Assembly: GCF_954871325.1 (NCBI RefSeq)
Contig: NC_088777.1
Span: forward strand, 29,675,366-29,739,365
Direction of reading: 5' to 3'
DNA: 64,000 nucleotides
Source: Gordionus sp. m RMFG-2023
Lineage: Eukaryota; Nematomorpha; Gordioida; Chordodea; Parachordodidae
Below, piece by piece: positions 32,200-44,649 of the stretch (within the stretch, counting starts at the first letter, position 1; every line of letters starts with the position of its first letter). The notes under the pieces are model-generated. The model searched no databases. It worked only from the letters and a program-made list of their open reading frames with translations, and was not told the DNA's origin. Position numbers and translations under genes: made by a program.

Positions 32200-33420
32200 A
32201 AACTTATTTTAATCCTTAGGTTAAACCAAAATTTTAGTTAACTTATTTTGATCTTAGGTTAAACCAAAATTTTAATTTAAACTCATTACATTATAATCTA
32301 AGCTTAAACGTTTTAAAGAGACAGGTAAATCAGAAATGACACCTCAAGTAGGCCACTCAAATTCTAAATTCAAATGATTTAAAGACAGAGAAATGACGCC
32401 TCAGTAGGCAACTCAAATTAAATTAAAAAATTTAAAGTAGCAAATTGCAATTAAAAGAAAAATATGCCAAAAAAGCTATACTAAAAACAAAGTTAATAAC
32501 AAGGAAAAACTCCAGGTGAAAAATATTATAAATAGGGAAAAACTCTAGGTGGGAATTCCTAAAAGGAAAGAGAAAAGACTATGAAAGGAAAAACAAAATA
32601 AATAAATAAATATTATAAATATTTTAAAATTATCTACAAAATTTATTAATCTGAAATAAACATCTTCTAGGAAAAACTAAAAAAAAATTATTAGTTTCTA
32701 ATAAAAAAATATTATTAGTTGCTAATAAATAAAGACGAAGCTATCGACCCTATAATATATATGACCAGTCTTAAATCACTATTAATAGTCATTGAACCCT
32801 TAATATTAAATTCATTAAAAAAATAAAAATCTTAACTCAAAAATATTTTAATAATTTAAATAAATATAAAGATTTGTGAGAAACCTTTATTGTAGAAAGC
32901 TTATTTAGATCTTAGTTTAAACCAAAATTAGCTCATAACATTATATACTAAATTCAAATGTTTTAAAAAGACAGGAAAACAGAAATGACGCCTCAATTCA
33001 AATTAACTCATTACATTATAACCTAAATACAAATGTTTTAAAAGACAGAGAAATGACTCCTCAGTAGGCAACTCAAATTAAATTAAAAACTTAAAGTAGC
33101 AAATTGCAATTAAAAAATGAAGATATGCCAATATTAAGATAAAATAAAATGACATAAGCTATACTAAAAAACAAAGTTTATAACTAGGAAAAACACAAGG
33201 TGAAAAATATTATAAATAGTTATAAAACTATCTACAAAAGTTATAAACCAAAAAGGAAAAAACTCTAGGTGGGACTACTTAAAAGAAAAGAGAAATAGAC
33301 TACGAAAGACAAAACAAAAAATAAATAAACTTAAAACTATCTACAAAAATTATTAACCAAAAGTAAACATCTTCTAAGAAAAACTAAAAAAATATTATTA
33401 GTTGCTAATAAAAGACAAAA
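32200..33420. repeat. ~650-bp tandem duplication with inner repeats
   Basis: 32200-32735 and 32880-33420 carry the same ordered landmarks: TTAAACCAAAATT, GAAATGACGCCTCA, AGTAGGCAACTCAAATTAAA, AAAGTAGCAAATTGCAATTA, AACTCTAGGTGGGA, GACTACGAAAG and TATTATTAGTTGCTAATAAA. Further partial units of GAGGAAAAACTCTAGGTGGG continue to about 33760. Confidence 0.85.
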
Positions 33421-34576
33421 GCTTTCTACAATCGACCAAACCATTTGGCTCTGACGAAATACCTTCCAACTAATTAAAAAAAATACAATACAAAGAAACA
33501 AATTTATGGCGAGGAAAAACCCTAGGTAAGATTTCTGAAAAGAGAATTAGACTACGAAAAGCAAAAAAATTATTTTAAATAACTAAAAATAACTACCTAC
33601 AAGGTAATTAAACAAAAGTAAACATTTCCACGAGGAAAAACTCTAGGTGGGAATTCTAAAAAGAGAAATAGACTACGAAAAGCAAAAAAATTATTATAAA
33701 AAACTAAAGAATTACCTACAAAGTTATTAATCAAAAAGTAAAATTTCCTAAGAAATAAAATTATATAAGTAATAGTTATTATTGACTGCTCTTAAATAAA
33801 GACAAAAACTTTAAGTTACTATTTAAAGTACATTAAGCGAGCGAAGACAAGAGAAAATTTCCTTTTAAACCAAATTAAACGAATAAGAGAGAATAACCTT
33901 TTAGACCAATATGACACTACCAAAAACAATAATACAATACGAAAGTTCATACAAAAATAGTAAATTACTAAAAAGGCTAACAGGTTTTACGCCATAATAT
34001 GTTATTTATAAAACCATTCAAGATAATTTCTAGATAATATACCCTACCAACAATATACTCTACCAACAAATTTACGTTAGATATTATAGAGTATGGTATA
34101 CACAATAAAATAATAAATATTAAACAATATATTTATTAAACTTATTAAACAATATATATTTAAATCAAGATTTATTTAAACTAAATGAATGTATAAACCT
34201 ACTAACAATGACCTGCTAAAATGACTTAAAAACACAAACCAATCTATGGTTATATAGGAATGCAGGAAATAAGAATTTATCAAGGCACAAAGGCTATTAC
34301 CCTTGTTTATAGCAACAGTTTTTATAAACTAGAGATCCAGGAGTTGTTTATAGCAACAGTTTTTATATACTAGAGATCCAGAAGTAAATAAGGGAGCTAA
34401 GTTTAAAATTATCATAAAAGGCTATTAACCTTGTTTATAACAATTTTTATTAACTAGAGATCCAGGAATTAATAAGAGAGCTAAGTTTGAAATTATCAAA
34501 ATCTTAAATTAGCTAAAGATTAATTAACCTTGAAATTATCAAAATCTTAATTAACTAAAGATTAATTAACCTAACT

Positions 34577-34960
34577 TGAAAATGTCAAAATCTTAATTAG
34601 CTAAAGATTAATTAATCTAAAATCGCACATAAAAACAAAAAAACTTTGCAAGTATTTTTTATTCTTTTTTATTAACTAAAAAATATTACGAATAAGATTT
34701 ACAAATAATTCCTTTTCATTAGCTTATACTTATTTATTAACTTAAATATCTCAAATAAATCAGCTATTGATCAAAATCTTAATTAGCTAAAGATTAATTA
34801 ACCTAAAATCGCTCATAAAAACAAGAAAACTTTACAAGTATTTATTTATTCTTTTTTATTAACTAAAATATTACGAATAAGATTTACAAATAATTCCTTT
34901 TTATTAACTTATACTTATTTATTAACTTAAATATCTCAAATATATCAGCTATTGATAAAC
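34577..34960. repeat. ~193-bp tandem duplication
   Basis: 34577-34768 and 34769-34960 share AAAATCTTAATTAGCTAAAG, AAAATCGC-CATAAAAACA, ATATTACGAATAAGATTTAC and ATATCTCAAAT-TATCAGC. Shorter copies of the first motif precede the pair (34490-34575). Confidence 0.88.
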
Positions 34961-36059
34961 ACACTGTAGATCAATAATTAACCAACTAAAGATAAATTGA
35001 AAGTAAATTAAAATAAGCAGAAAAATATAATTGAGGGTCAACTGTCGATTAGAAATGTATGTGAAAAATATACATGTGAAGAATATAAAAGGAAAAGGAA
35101 AATTATTTATTTTTTTATTAAAGAATAAGTAACCTCCATATCGGTATTATTTGTTTGAAACCAATCGACGTAAAAAGGAAAATTTTGAAAAACTACAACT
35201 AACACAACTATTTTGATAAGAGGAAAAAAAGTTTGAATCCAAGAGACTGAAATCGACGAAAAAGGAAAATTCTGAAAACTACAACTAATACAAATATTTT
35301 GTGAAAGAGAAAAAAATAAAATACACTAACAAAGAAAAGACAGAAAGCACTGGGTGGGAATTATATTTTATATATTTTTATTTTTTTTAAAAAAGAAAAA
35401 CAATCTATAATAAAACTAATTATTAATCATTTTTAAATAAAAGCAAAAAATTTATTTTTTTTAATAAAAACAAAACTTTTCAATGCTATATTTAACTACA
35501 AGTATAGAGGATATTCTCAGAAGCGAAAAGGAAAAGTATAAATATTTTATGAGCGATAGACAAGATAATGAAAATAAATCATATAAATTCATCAAAGCTA
35601 AGGGAAAATTTTTTTATTATAATAAGAACAACACGCTTCGAAAATTTAATAAAAATTTTGAAGGAAAAAAACATACGGCAAAGTAAATCAAAACTAATAA
35701 AAATTAAGGCAAGGCAGCAAAAATTAAAACAAGGCAGCTCCCCTTGCGAATAATTTATTTATAAGATAAGTCTAGGAGGAAAATTAATACGATTAACAGT
35801 TATTGTCAAGGGGAAAGTTTAAACAAATATATATAAGTCATAATGTTATGTTAGACAAATCTACATATGTTAGACAAATCTGCATATAAAATACTGTACT
35901 TATACATAAATAGATTAATATGTAAATATAATAAAATATTACTATACTGGATATATAAATGCCCAATATATAAAGTAAAGAAATAATCTTAAAAAATATA
36001 TATGTAGTGTGTAGACTAATATGAATAATGTAATATAATATAATCATTCACATATAAAT

Positions 36060-36990
36060 TATATATAATGTAATACATATTTATAGTGTTGAAAAATCCA
36101 AAACTCACTTTAACAGAAAAACAAATAAACTATAATGTGTAACCTAAAATGTAGCATATTAATACTAAAAGTTTAATACACATACATTAAAGTGTAATAT
36201 AATAATACTACATAACGTAAAAATAATAAAAATAAACATAAACAAGAAAATATATATAATGTAAAACTTATATATAGTGTTGATAAGTATAGTGTTGATA
36301 AGTCAAAAAAGCTCTAGATTAAATTTACCAAATATGCCAAAGTATTTAGTGTTGATAAGTCAAAGAAGTATATATATATATAATACAGTACTTATATATA
36401 GTGTTGATAAGTCAAAGACTCTAAATTAAATTTACCAGATATGCTAATGTATTATTCATCAAGAAAAGACCTGCATAATATAGGTTGCAATATGTATACT
36501 GATAAATTGTATTTTCTTTTACGAAAATGACTAGAGGAAAAACCACTAAAAAAATATACAAAAATCTCCGATACTATACTAATATATAGAGGTGATAAGA
36601 CAAAATAAACTTAAGATTAAAGTAACCAAATATGCTAATATAATGTTCATTTAGAAACTATTGTATCATTCTTAAAAGATGACTCAAAAACTGCTAGGAT
36701 TAAATTTACCACAAATGCTAATGTATTATTCATTAAAAGACCAGAATAATTTAGGTTGCGATATATTTACTGATAAAATTTACTCTCTTTAATGAAGTTG
36801 ACTGAAAGAAAACCGCCAAAAATATACAAAAGTGGTGATAAGTCAAAAAACTTTAGATTAAAGTATATTGTTTATTAAGAAACTAATGAAACATTCTTAA
36901 AGAAAGACAAGCATAATTTATGTATACTGATAAAATGAACTATCTTTTATGAAGTTGACTGAAAAACCGCTAAAAAAAAATATACAAAAA
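36060..36990. repeat. Dispersed ~400-bp and TAGTGTTGATAAGTC repeats
   Basis: TATAGTGTTGATAAGTCAAA occurs at least four times between 36280 and 36410. Then 36410-36600 and 36690-36850 (partly again to 36990) share TAAATTTACCA, ATGCTAATGTATTATTCAT, TTTAGGTTGCGATAT and a GAAGTTGACTGAAAG-like block. Confidence 0.75.
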
Positions 36991-37129
36991 AATAAATTTC
37001 TGATACTATCATGGAAACCAACAAGGAAACCAATTCCAAGGTAAAAAAAGGGATAATGTATAATCCATAACCAATTAAAGCATATAAATTACAAACTATA
37101 GAAATTAATGTCTAAAAGTTTAAGGAATT

Positions 37130-37809
37130 AAGAGAATCATTAATTAAGAGGGACCTAGATTAATTAAGTAATTATGTAAACTAAAACATGTTTAAACCAA
37201 AAATTCAAATTAAGAGAAACAAAACATAATTAACTACTTCTGTATTAATAATACCAGACAAATCTGAGTGTTTATATTACCAGACAAATCTGATATATCA
37301 TGTAAATAAGTGGAGAAATTGGTCCTATAAAATATCCAAAATTTAGCTAATATTAAGTCAAAGTATTAATAAATATAGGATATTGGATATTAAGTTCCAA
37401 TACTAACTTTCAAACATAAGAAACAGTAAGTGTTTCTATTAGAGAGGGGATATCAATTAAATTAGTATCTATTAAAGAGGGGATATAAATTAAATTACAA
37501 AATAATATAATTCACAAATAAAGTTACTGATAACTTTAAAAAAATACCATATTAATTAAAAGTATTTAAGTTTATGGTGCTAATATGAATTAAAAGGATA
37601 AATTAAAGTTTATGGTGCTGAAATTACAAATGTATCAAAATAAACATAGGCCTAGAAAGAAGGACAACCCACAGACTAAAAATTAAAAATAAATATAAGA
37701 GAATCATTAATTAAGAAGAGACCTAGATTAATTAAGTAATTATGTAAACTAAATACGTTTAAACCAAAAATTCAAATTAAGAGAAACAAAAAATAATTAA
37801 CTACTTCTG
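37130..37809. repeat. Direct repeat ending at the LINE 5' tip
   Basis: 37130-37246 and 37695-37809 both run from GAATCATTAATTAAGA through CCTAGATTAATTAAGTAATT to AATTAACTACTTCTG. The second copy forms the extreme 5' end of the insertion. The pair therefore marks off a possible ~560-bp monomer. Confidence 0.85.
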
Positions 37810-37913
37810 TATAATTTGAATAAGTTAAATGAATGCGCGTTACATAATAAACATATACTATTTAATAACCAAAATATATAATATATTAATTTATTAATTT
37901 CTATAATATAACA
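37810..37913 (-). repeat. LTR of element D (5' copy), right part
   Basis: TATAATTTGAATAAGTTAAA ... CTATAATATAACA continues the LTR that stops at 27769. It is followed at once by the CTTTT target duplication. Confidence 0.88.
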
Positions 37914-38282
37914 CTTTTAATATTTTACATTTGTTTGTGTCAATTTAAAACCTGACTCAGTTTGTAATAAATTAAATTATAATATAATATTTATTTTTAC
38001 CAGATTTTTGTTGGGTGAGAGAATATAATTTATTAAATTTACTTTACATCTAAAAATTTCTTTTTCACTTGATAATCATTCAATTATATGTTTTTCCTAT
38101 TTCTTCCCAAATTTTCATTTTCTATGGAATCTCTAAATTTTAAGTCATTTTTGCACCAGAGGTTCCTGTTAAAATTATATTCTGACGCTAAAAAATATAT
38201 AATATCAAAGGCTATCTATAATCGTTTGGGTTAGTAAATTTATAAAAATTAACAGCATTAAAAATTGTACTTACTAATTTTT

Positions 38283-39800
38283 TTATAAAAATTTCACAAA
38301 TAAATAAATTTTGACTAAATTTTTATTCAAATTTTTTTTTTTATTTAAAGCCATTTTTTTAAGTTTTAATATTATAATAGTTATCGTGGGAGTGAGATAT
38401 CCCAAATACATTTTTTCTTTGCTCTCTAAAATTAAATCGGTTCCATAATCTATAAAATAATATATATACATATCATATTTCTTAATAAACACTAACCATA
38501 CCTAATTCATCCATGAATAACTTGTCGTTATCTGAAAATCTCTGTAATTCAGATTTATAACAAGATTCGTCAAATTTTTGGTAATTCTCCTTAATAACTA
38601 TCTATTAATTTCACAGAGTTATAAAAAGAGTTCCATCTTGTTATAACTTGTTTTATCAGATATCTTCCCATGTTTTCCTTATGCACAGTTTGAAGATTGC
38701 CTATGTTTATTTCACAATAGCTTACACTTATAAAATGTAATTTTTGAAATGGTTTAATGGACATCGTTACCTGCCTTTTCAATAACACTTGCGATGAGAT
38801 TTAAAGTGTGTGCTGAACAGGAATTTTGTTTAGATAAGTTTACAATACTATCATTAGTATTTTGATTTTCAAATAGATCAAATAATTGCGGAACTATTTC
38901 ATCATTTGATTCCTCTCCTTGATCATATACTCTAATAAATATTTAATGAATATATTATAATTTTTTACTTGAAAACTTTTATATAATTTATAGCATTGTC
39001 GGTAAAGCATTTGGTCACTTTATTTTGTATCTTAAAAAATTTAAAGGATTATTTTTACTAGATAATCAAATGTGTGTTTTTGGTTTAGTCTTTTACAAGC
39101 AGGCTGAAACCCTCTCTAGAGTGTCTGCGTGTAGCCAGTGTAACGTCATCCCTAAGAACTTTTTTAAGACAATATTATCAATCTATAAAATATATATTTT
39201 ATATACCGATGATAAGGCCAAGAATCCACAGTAGTACAAACAATTTTTGGGATACACAATAAATCCATTTCTTTGCCATGGTGTCATATGCTTTTTTTAT
39301 ACGGGGGTAATCCTAGACATCACATTTTAAGTTGGCTGCAAATTTTTGATAATATTAATAAATGCAGTGCTTTCTACAATTGAAAATGGTTGTAATTCTT
39401 CAATGACAAAATTAAAAACTAAATCATCAATAGATTGTTTTATTTTTATCATTGATGTAGATGGATTCAGCATCTCAATGAGTTTTTTTTATTACTATTC
39501 AAATGTTCATTAATCTCTTTCATATTTGAGGAATGTACATATAATTTTTTAATTAAAATATTATTAATTCCCGAATTTTTTATTAAAATAGCTTTTTTAA
39601 TAATTGAAGATATATTTAAAAATTAAATTAGATTTTTTAATCCCTCACTAAGCTTATTGTCAAGGAAAAGATTAAAAATTGAAATTATGATTGTCAAAGA
39701 TAATTTTCCAATTTCTTATCTTTTACAGAATTCAGAATAATCATTTAAAAAGAAATCAGGAAAAATATCTAGGTTCAGTTCTCTAAAACAATATTGATTC
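38283..39800 (-). pseudogene. hAT transposase relic
   Basis: Minus-strand fragments follow hAT order. Near 39460: VFNFVIEELQPFSIVESTAF (the 'L-x-P-F-S-V-V-E' motif). Near 39270: Tyr-Asp-Thr-Met. Near 39150: a 'G-M-T-L-H-W-L-H-A-D-T-L-E-R' segment (family: 'HWI...L.R'). Near 39010: VTKCFTDNAIN. Near 38790: CSAHTLNLIA (the 'C-x-A-H-x-L-N-L' motif). Then TRWNSFY near 38640 and a stretch with LGYLTPTI near 38410. Many frameshifts and stops; no BED finger or C-terminal dimerisation motif found. The LTR element D target site lies near its 3' side. Confidence 0.75.
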
Positions 39801-39804
39801 ATAC

Positions 39805-40590
39805 TTTTATTCTATATATTTTTTTTAAAATACCTATTTATTTAAACAAAGTTTTTTAAAATCACTATTCTCTTCTTTAAATTTATTAACAATTTGAAGT
39901 TAAACCAATAGCGATACTAAAACAAGAAATAAAAGATATGGTTTGAACCCAATATTATATTTTGAACCAATACCAATATTTTGTTAATTTTGGGTTTTTA
40001 ATGTTGATTCTAGCCCTATACTATAGTATAATTAAATTGCTTATATTTTAATTACATGATTTTTTAAAATATTATGAAAGAATACTTTTTTAATTATCTT
40101 AAAATATCTATGATTTAATATTATATTATTAAAGTAATGCTTAAATAATAATAAATTAATTCATCTTTTTACCTTCATATGTTTTTGAACTGCTGGACAT
40201 TGAGGTTGAAATATTTGCATTGGGACATATTAACATTTACAAAGTGTAGACCTTGTACCCTTGATTTTTTAAAAATATGTTTCAAATAGGGGCCAAGGAA
40301 GGGTTAAATCATCTGAAGAAGTAAGTACTATGGACATAATATTCTTAAAATAAATTATAAAAATAATAATATTATTATTGACATTTAATTTGAATTTTGA
40401 CTGAATATTAATTAGATTTACATTCGACCGACTTAAAATTTAACAACGAGAATTTATAATAAAAATGTAGCAATGGTGGTTGATATGAATTAAATCAGCT
40501 TAAATTATTTATATTAAAATATAAATAAAAGTAATTTTATAGTTCAATAAAATATGTTTTTTTTATAATACTTTTTAAGAAAAAATTTAA
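39805..40590. other. AT-rich sequence, nothing recognised
   Basis: Presumably part of the hAT element whose end may be at 40600-40760. No coding signal. Confidence 0.35.
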
Positions 40591-40594
40591 AGTA

Positions 40595-40760
40595 ACAAAT
40601 AACGTTTTGCGTTACCGTTGCTCAAAAATGAATCGCTACCGTCATTCGTTACCTTTAGAAGAAGGTAACGAATGGTGTTCCTCTTCTTCAAGGTAACTTT
40701 GGTAATGAAGTTAGTAATATAATTTTTTTGACGTTACCTTACAGCACTTTGCGATTTTGG
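40595..40760. repeat. GTAACG-repeat terminus, hAT-like
   Basis: Iterated GTAACG and CGTTAC in both orientations, ending CGTTACCTTACAGCACT. Its complement, AGTGCTGTAAGG, resembles the TAGTGCTGTAAAC end of the element at 21622. Probably one surviving terminus. Confidence 0.5.
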
Positions 40761-40779
40761 CCAAATACTTACTAATTAT

Positions 40780-41500
40780 TTTTTAAATAGGAAACGTTTT
40801 CTATATTTCTAGATTTCGGGGTATAATCATGGATATTAACTATTTATGTTTGAATTGTGTTTTCTTTAGATAAGTATTTTTTAAATATTATAGTGCAAAT
40901 AATAGAATGGGCAGAGGAATTTTTTAATTTTTGGTATGACTACCCTAAACATATAAACTAAAACATGTTTTTTTTGCAAACTAGAACAGAGTTATTATAA
41001 GGCTCTTAGTAACTAGAGAAAGTTCCTTTTTAAATAGATCGCTCTTTGACAAAATGTACTTTATAATATTAATATGATAAATTTAATTTATAATATTGAT
41101 ATGAATAATTAATTTTTTTCAAAGCCATTACAAAATCTTTATATATATAATCCTCAAGGGAACTGTGGATATGTAGCAATTTTAGATAAAGTTTTATGAA
41201 CATCCTCGGATGTTTTTTTTAATATTTGCACTTTAAGTATAAAAGTCAAGATTATCCACCATTATTATCGTCAATGTCATTCTCATGAAATTTAATTATT
41301 GGTATTTTTATAAAAATGTAGCTAAAGTATGAAATCACAACCATAAGTATAAAAAACCCCATTTTTTTGATTTAAAAAAACAAATAAAATAACAAATGTT
41401 TTTTGTTTCTTCAGACAAATTTTATTACTACAATATTAATATTTTTTATTTTCACAATAATTTAAATAAAATAATACAAATAAATTTAGCAATACAAATA
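40780..41500. other. AT-rich sequence, nothing recognised
   Basis: No supported feature. Confidence 0.4.
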
Positions 41501-41549
41501 ATAGACTATTAAGCATTCATGAACATCATTGAAATATATAAACTAATTG

Positions 41550-42340
41550 TCTATTAGGTAATCGGTTAGTCAATTCATTATAGATATTCTCCGTCACAAA
41601 CCAGCATCGCTCACTAGACATTGAAAATGTTGGTATATTTAATAAACGAACTTCCAAATTTTTAAGGGGCACACTATTTCCATTAGATCACCAAGTGACA
41701 CAATCAATGTGTTGCGCGTTCTCCTATAAGCTCGAGCTATCAAATATTTCAGTTTTTCCTCTTTATTGCAATATTTTTTCCCCAAAAATGGGATATTCTT
41801 CTGCTCCAATTTTATCTTTAAGAAAAGATTTTAACTATGCTATAATATCTTAACCTGTTTACAATTTCTTTTGAATAAAATTATCCAAGTGTTTACTTAA
41901 TATGCTAACCATAAAAGAAAACCATTTTTCAAATAATAACTTCAAGCCGCGAATAAGCCTGTGGAAGTATTGGTTCATCTTTTCAAAAAATTATACCAAT
42001 TCATTAGCTAAGGGTTCAAAGAATTAGATAAAAATTTATATTTATCTCAAAACCATCCTTTGTTGTACAAATTCAGCTGCTAAAATGAGCACTTCTAATT
42101 CCATCAGGAATTTGAACATCAAATAAACAGTTCCCCATCGCGAGGTGTATACCTTTTAGAGAAATATTTGCCTATCTTTGCTTCTGTTGATCCTCTAATT
42201 TATATTTTCTAAATGAAGATTCCAAAAATAGTCAGTTTTTCATCTTTATTATAGACTTCTTGAATCCAATTAATATTTTTATTAGAATTTTTGCAGAGCA
42301 AATGCATGCCAAATAGTTGCATTATAGATTTAAGAAAATA
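41550..42340 (-). pseudogene. hAT transposase C-terminal relic
   Basis: Minus strand 41660-41550 reads VRLLNIPTFSMSSERCWFVT, which fits the hAT dimerisation core 'L-x-I-P-x-x-S-x-x-S-E-R-x-F'. Upstream (to 42340) are coding-like fragments including KGIHLAMGNCLFDVQIPDGI, in several frames with stops. No ends or target duplication identified. Confidence 0.5.
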
Positions 42341-42344
42341 GGTT

Positions 42345-43985
42345 TAGGTGTTTTTTATATATTATGTCTATTCTATTCAAACAATTAAAAACGATATATA
42401 AAATATAAAACTATTTTTAAAAAAGGGGGAGGGAGGGGGGGGGCATAATTATGTAAAACATAATTGAGTAAAGCGCCATAATTATATTTAAATATTTCTT
42501 TTTTTTTGTCTTAAGAAATGAAATTCTTTGGTATCGAATGTATGGATTCGTATTTTATAGGCCAAAGTTTTTAAAAGGGAAGGTGTTAGGGGTATATTTA
42601 ACTGATGGATGTTGTAATTAAATTAAAAATAAAGTTATCCAATTTATTTTTTTTATATTTCGGCTTGAGAAAGTATGTTACAAGGTAAAATATAATCCCA
42701 AATAAGAGTTTTACTCATAGCCCCCAGGATAGTGTGAGGCCTAAGGTCTAAGGCCATTATCTGATGAATGATTACTATATTTTAAGATATTGGGGTTTCG
42801 AGTTTTTTTTTTAAGTATAGGCTGAGATGTTTATTTATTGACGAAATACGCTGTTAACGGCTCCCTGATTTCTAATACAATTTAATTCATGTCTACCTTT
42901 AGCAATAACTGTTAAGTTACAACTCAGGTAACTATAAGATTTGTCTATGTCTCAGATTAGTCTATCACGGTAAGTTTTAGTTGTTCATTGGTTCAAAGGT
43001 TCCCTATTTTTTTTACTAAGCAAGGCTTGGAAAAACTCATATGCATCTATTTTTATTTTGATAGTTGGATGCTTCAAGGATAAGATGTGTATAAAATAGA
43101 ATAGGATTTCAAAATTAAGGCTAAGATGATATTTTTATGATTTATTATATCATGAAAAACTGTATCTGTTAAAACTTTGTTCTGCCACATTGTAAGGGCT
43201 TGATCTAGTAATCTAATTGGAGTAGATTAAGCTGTATATTAACTAGTTGTTTAAAAGTTGGGGAGGAGAAAGATGAGTGTGACATAGTATGAATAGAAAA
43301 TAGGTCAATGCACCCATTTACTAAGAAGTTGAGTTAGGCTCCAATTAAATTGAGTTAAATTAAGATTAAAAATTTCCCTAAAAAGGTTTTATATAAGGAC
43401 TCCAAACGTTTAATAAATTATTTTAGAAAAAATGAAAGATGCATGAAAAAAATATATTATTTAGGATAATATAAGCGCTGATGTGTTGAGAGAATTTTAT
43501 GGATTAGATTCAAGCTGGATATGTTGTGTTTTGTTTAGAGATTTTTCAGATTGCGGAATGTTAAATAAGGGTGAGGTCAAAAGTATTAAGTTATTAAATT
43601 CAACGGTTTTGTAGTCAGGTTAAGATATTTTACTATTATCTAGCAAACAGATTTATGTTTCGTTTTGTCGATAATGGAACCTATATTTTTATAATTTGCT
43701 TCAAAAAAGTTCAAAACTTTATTATTTTAAAAATTGGACAACAAATTTTTATCGTCAGTTGGAACAATTTATCATAGAAGAGGAGGGAAAATAATCAATT
43801 GGTTATATTAAACTTCGTGAACAATATAGTAGGGGGGGGGGGTGCATGTTTGTGTTGTTGATGTTATCAATAAAATATCATCATTTCTTGCTCTAGAATT
43901 TAGCATTCTTACAAAGTTTATAATATGATCCTTAAAGTCTGAGTGCTACTTGAAGAAGAAATGTGTTTTGAGCAAAATTTGAATT
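42345..43985. other. No gene recognised; G runs
   Basis: Holds two G-rich runs (near 42425-42444 and a 12-G run near 43837), similar to the homopolymers at hAT ends. Otherwise nothing supported. Confidence 0.4.
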
Positions 43986-43989
43986 CATA

Positions 43990-44640
43990 AATTTGCTCCA
44001 TGAAGTTGGCGGAACGACTTGAGGAACAATTAACAAAACCTATGCGAATATTTAGAGCCTTAATTGATCCTAATTGATCTTCAAACCAGACACAAGCAGA
44101 ATTAAAGGTTAATGAGTTATAAGCAAAATAAGGAAAGTGTGAAATATCTGGTGCATGACTTGAGGATCAATTACAAAAACTTATATTATTATGTAGCCCG
44201 TTAATTGATCTTAATAGATCTTCTATCCGGACAATAACCGAATAAAATAGGCACTTTGCCAAAACCGAAAATAAGAAAGATCATGTTTTAAAACATGGCA
44301 ATTATTTAGTATTCAATTTGTGCGTTAATAATCTCCAAACCGGATATCCGTATAACTAACCGTAATCGAGTTTTATCCGTTTTAAAAGCGCGAAGTTGGC
44401 GAAATTATTTGAAGAAATTGTGGATCAATTGCCGAAAATTATGCCAATGTGTAGCCCGTTAATTGTTCCTCCAGAATATTTAAACCGTATACCAGCAGAA
44501 TAAATCATTCGTGAGTTATAGGCATTGGTATTTTGGCAAAATCTAAAATTAGAGCAATCATTTTTTAGTTAAAGCCAATATTTAGTGCATTAGTTGATCC
44601 TACTTATTCTTTAAACGGAATCTAAAAAATTCAACGGAAG
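43990..44640. repeat. Degenerate ~200-400-bp tandem repeat
   Basis: Recurring landmarks in order: GAAGTTGGCG (43999, 44392), ACTTGAGGA-CAATTA, TGTAGCCCGTTAATTG (44192, 44449), GAGTTATA-GC (44112, 44514). The copies are diverged. No coding content. Confidence 0.6.
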
Positions 44641-44649
44641 AGTTATCAT

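Larger units (their letters stand above)
27770..37809 (-). mobile_element. 10-kb non-LTR element with giant repetitive 5' region
   Basis: Inserted into an LTR, with the 4-bp sequence TATA on both sides (27766-27769 and 37810-37813). Comparison with the intact LTR at 25824 fixes both ends. On the minus strand it reads, 5' to 3': about 6.7 kb of tandem and dispersed repeats (37809-31080), an EN-RT coding region (31058-28159), a ~390-bp 3' noncoding region and a 3' tip with two copies of ATCACGT-like text. The RT end (YLGV...LWKSGEI...LYGGDIWE) resembles the RTE group. That all 10 kb is one insertion is inferred from the single pair of boundaries; stepwise growth is possible. Confidence 0.75.
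31080..37809 (-). repeat. ~6.7-kb repeat-rich 5' region of the LINE
   Basis: A-rich on the plus strand (T-rich in element orientation) with almost no reading frames on either strand. It is built of several different repeat sets, listed separately: 33-bp, ~55-bp, 22-bp, ~650-bp, ~193-bp and ~400-bp units. The terminal ~115 bp (37695-37809) is a second copy of 37130-37246. Known parallel: L1 and other LINEs with tandem 5' promoter monomers. Whether these units act as promoters is not shown by the sequence. Confidence 0.7.
25824..37913 (-). mobile_element. LTR element D, split by a 10-kb LINE insertion
   Basis: LTRs begin TGAAGAAAGAA and end TATAATATAACA. The left LTR is 25824-26081. The right LTR is 27602-27769 plus 37810-37913, broken by the insertion at 27770-37809. 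The 5-bp target duplication CTTTT (25819-25823 and 37914-37918) is perfect. On the minus strand a purine tract (AGAAGAGGGAGAA) abuts the 3' LTR at 26082. The 1.5-kb interior lacks gag-pol and instead carries a small broken reading frame. Its 3' noncoding DNA resembles that of Gypsy-B and element E (GCGTTTTAGT and CGTTGGTTTGT blocks), so the family is gypsy-related and this copy non-autonomous. Confidence 0.85.

Noticed and set aside
35483-35686. 67-codon Lys/Asn/Tyr-rich ORF inside the LINE repeat region
   Set aside because: A-rich composition explains it; no motif, and the opposite strand is the element's sense strand.
39025-39234. 69-codon plus-strand ORF in the hAT relic
   Set aside because: Antisense shadow of minus-strand hAT transposase text in the same interval.
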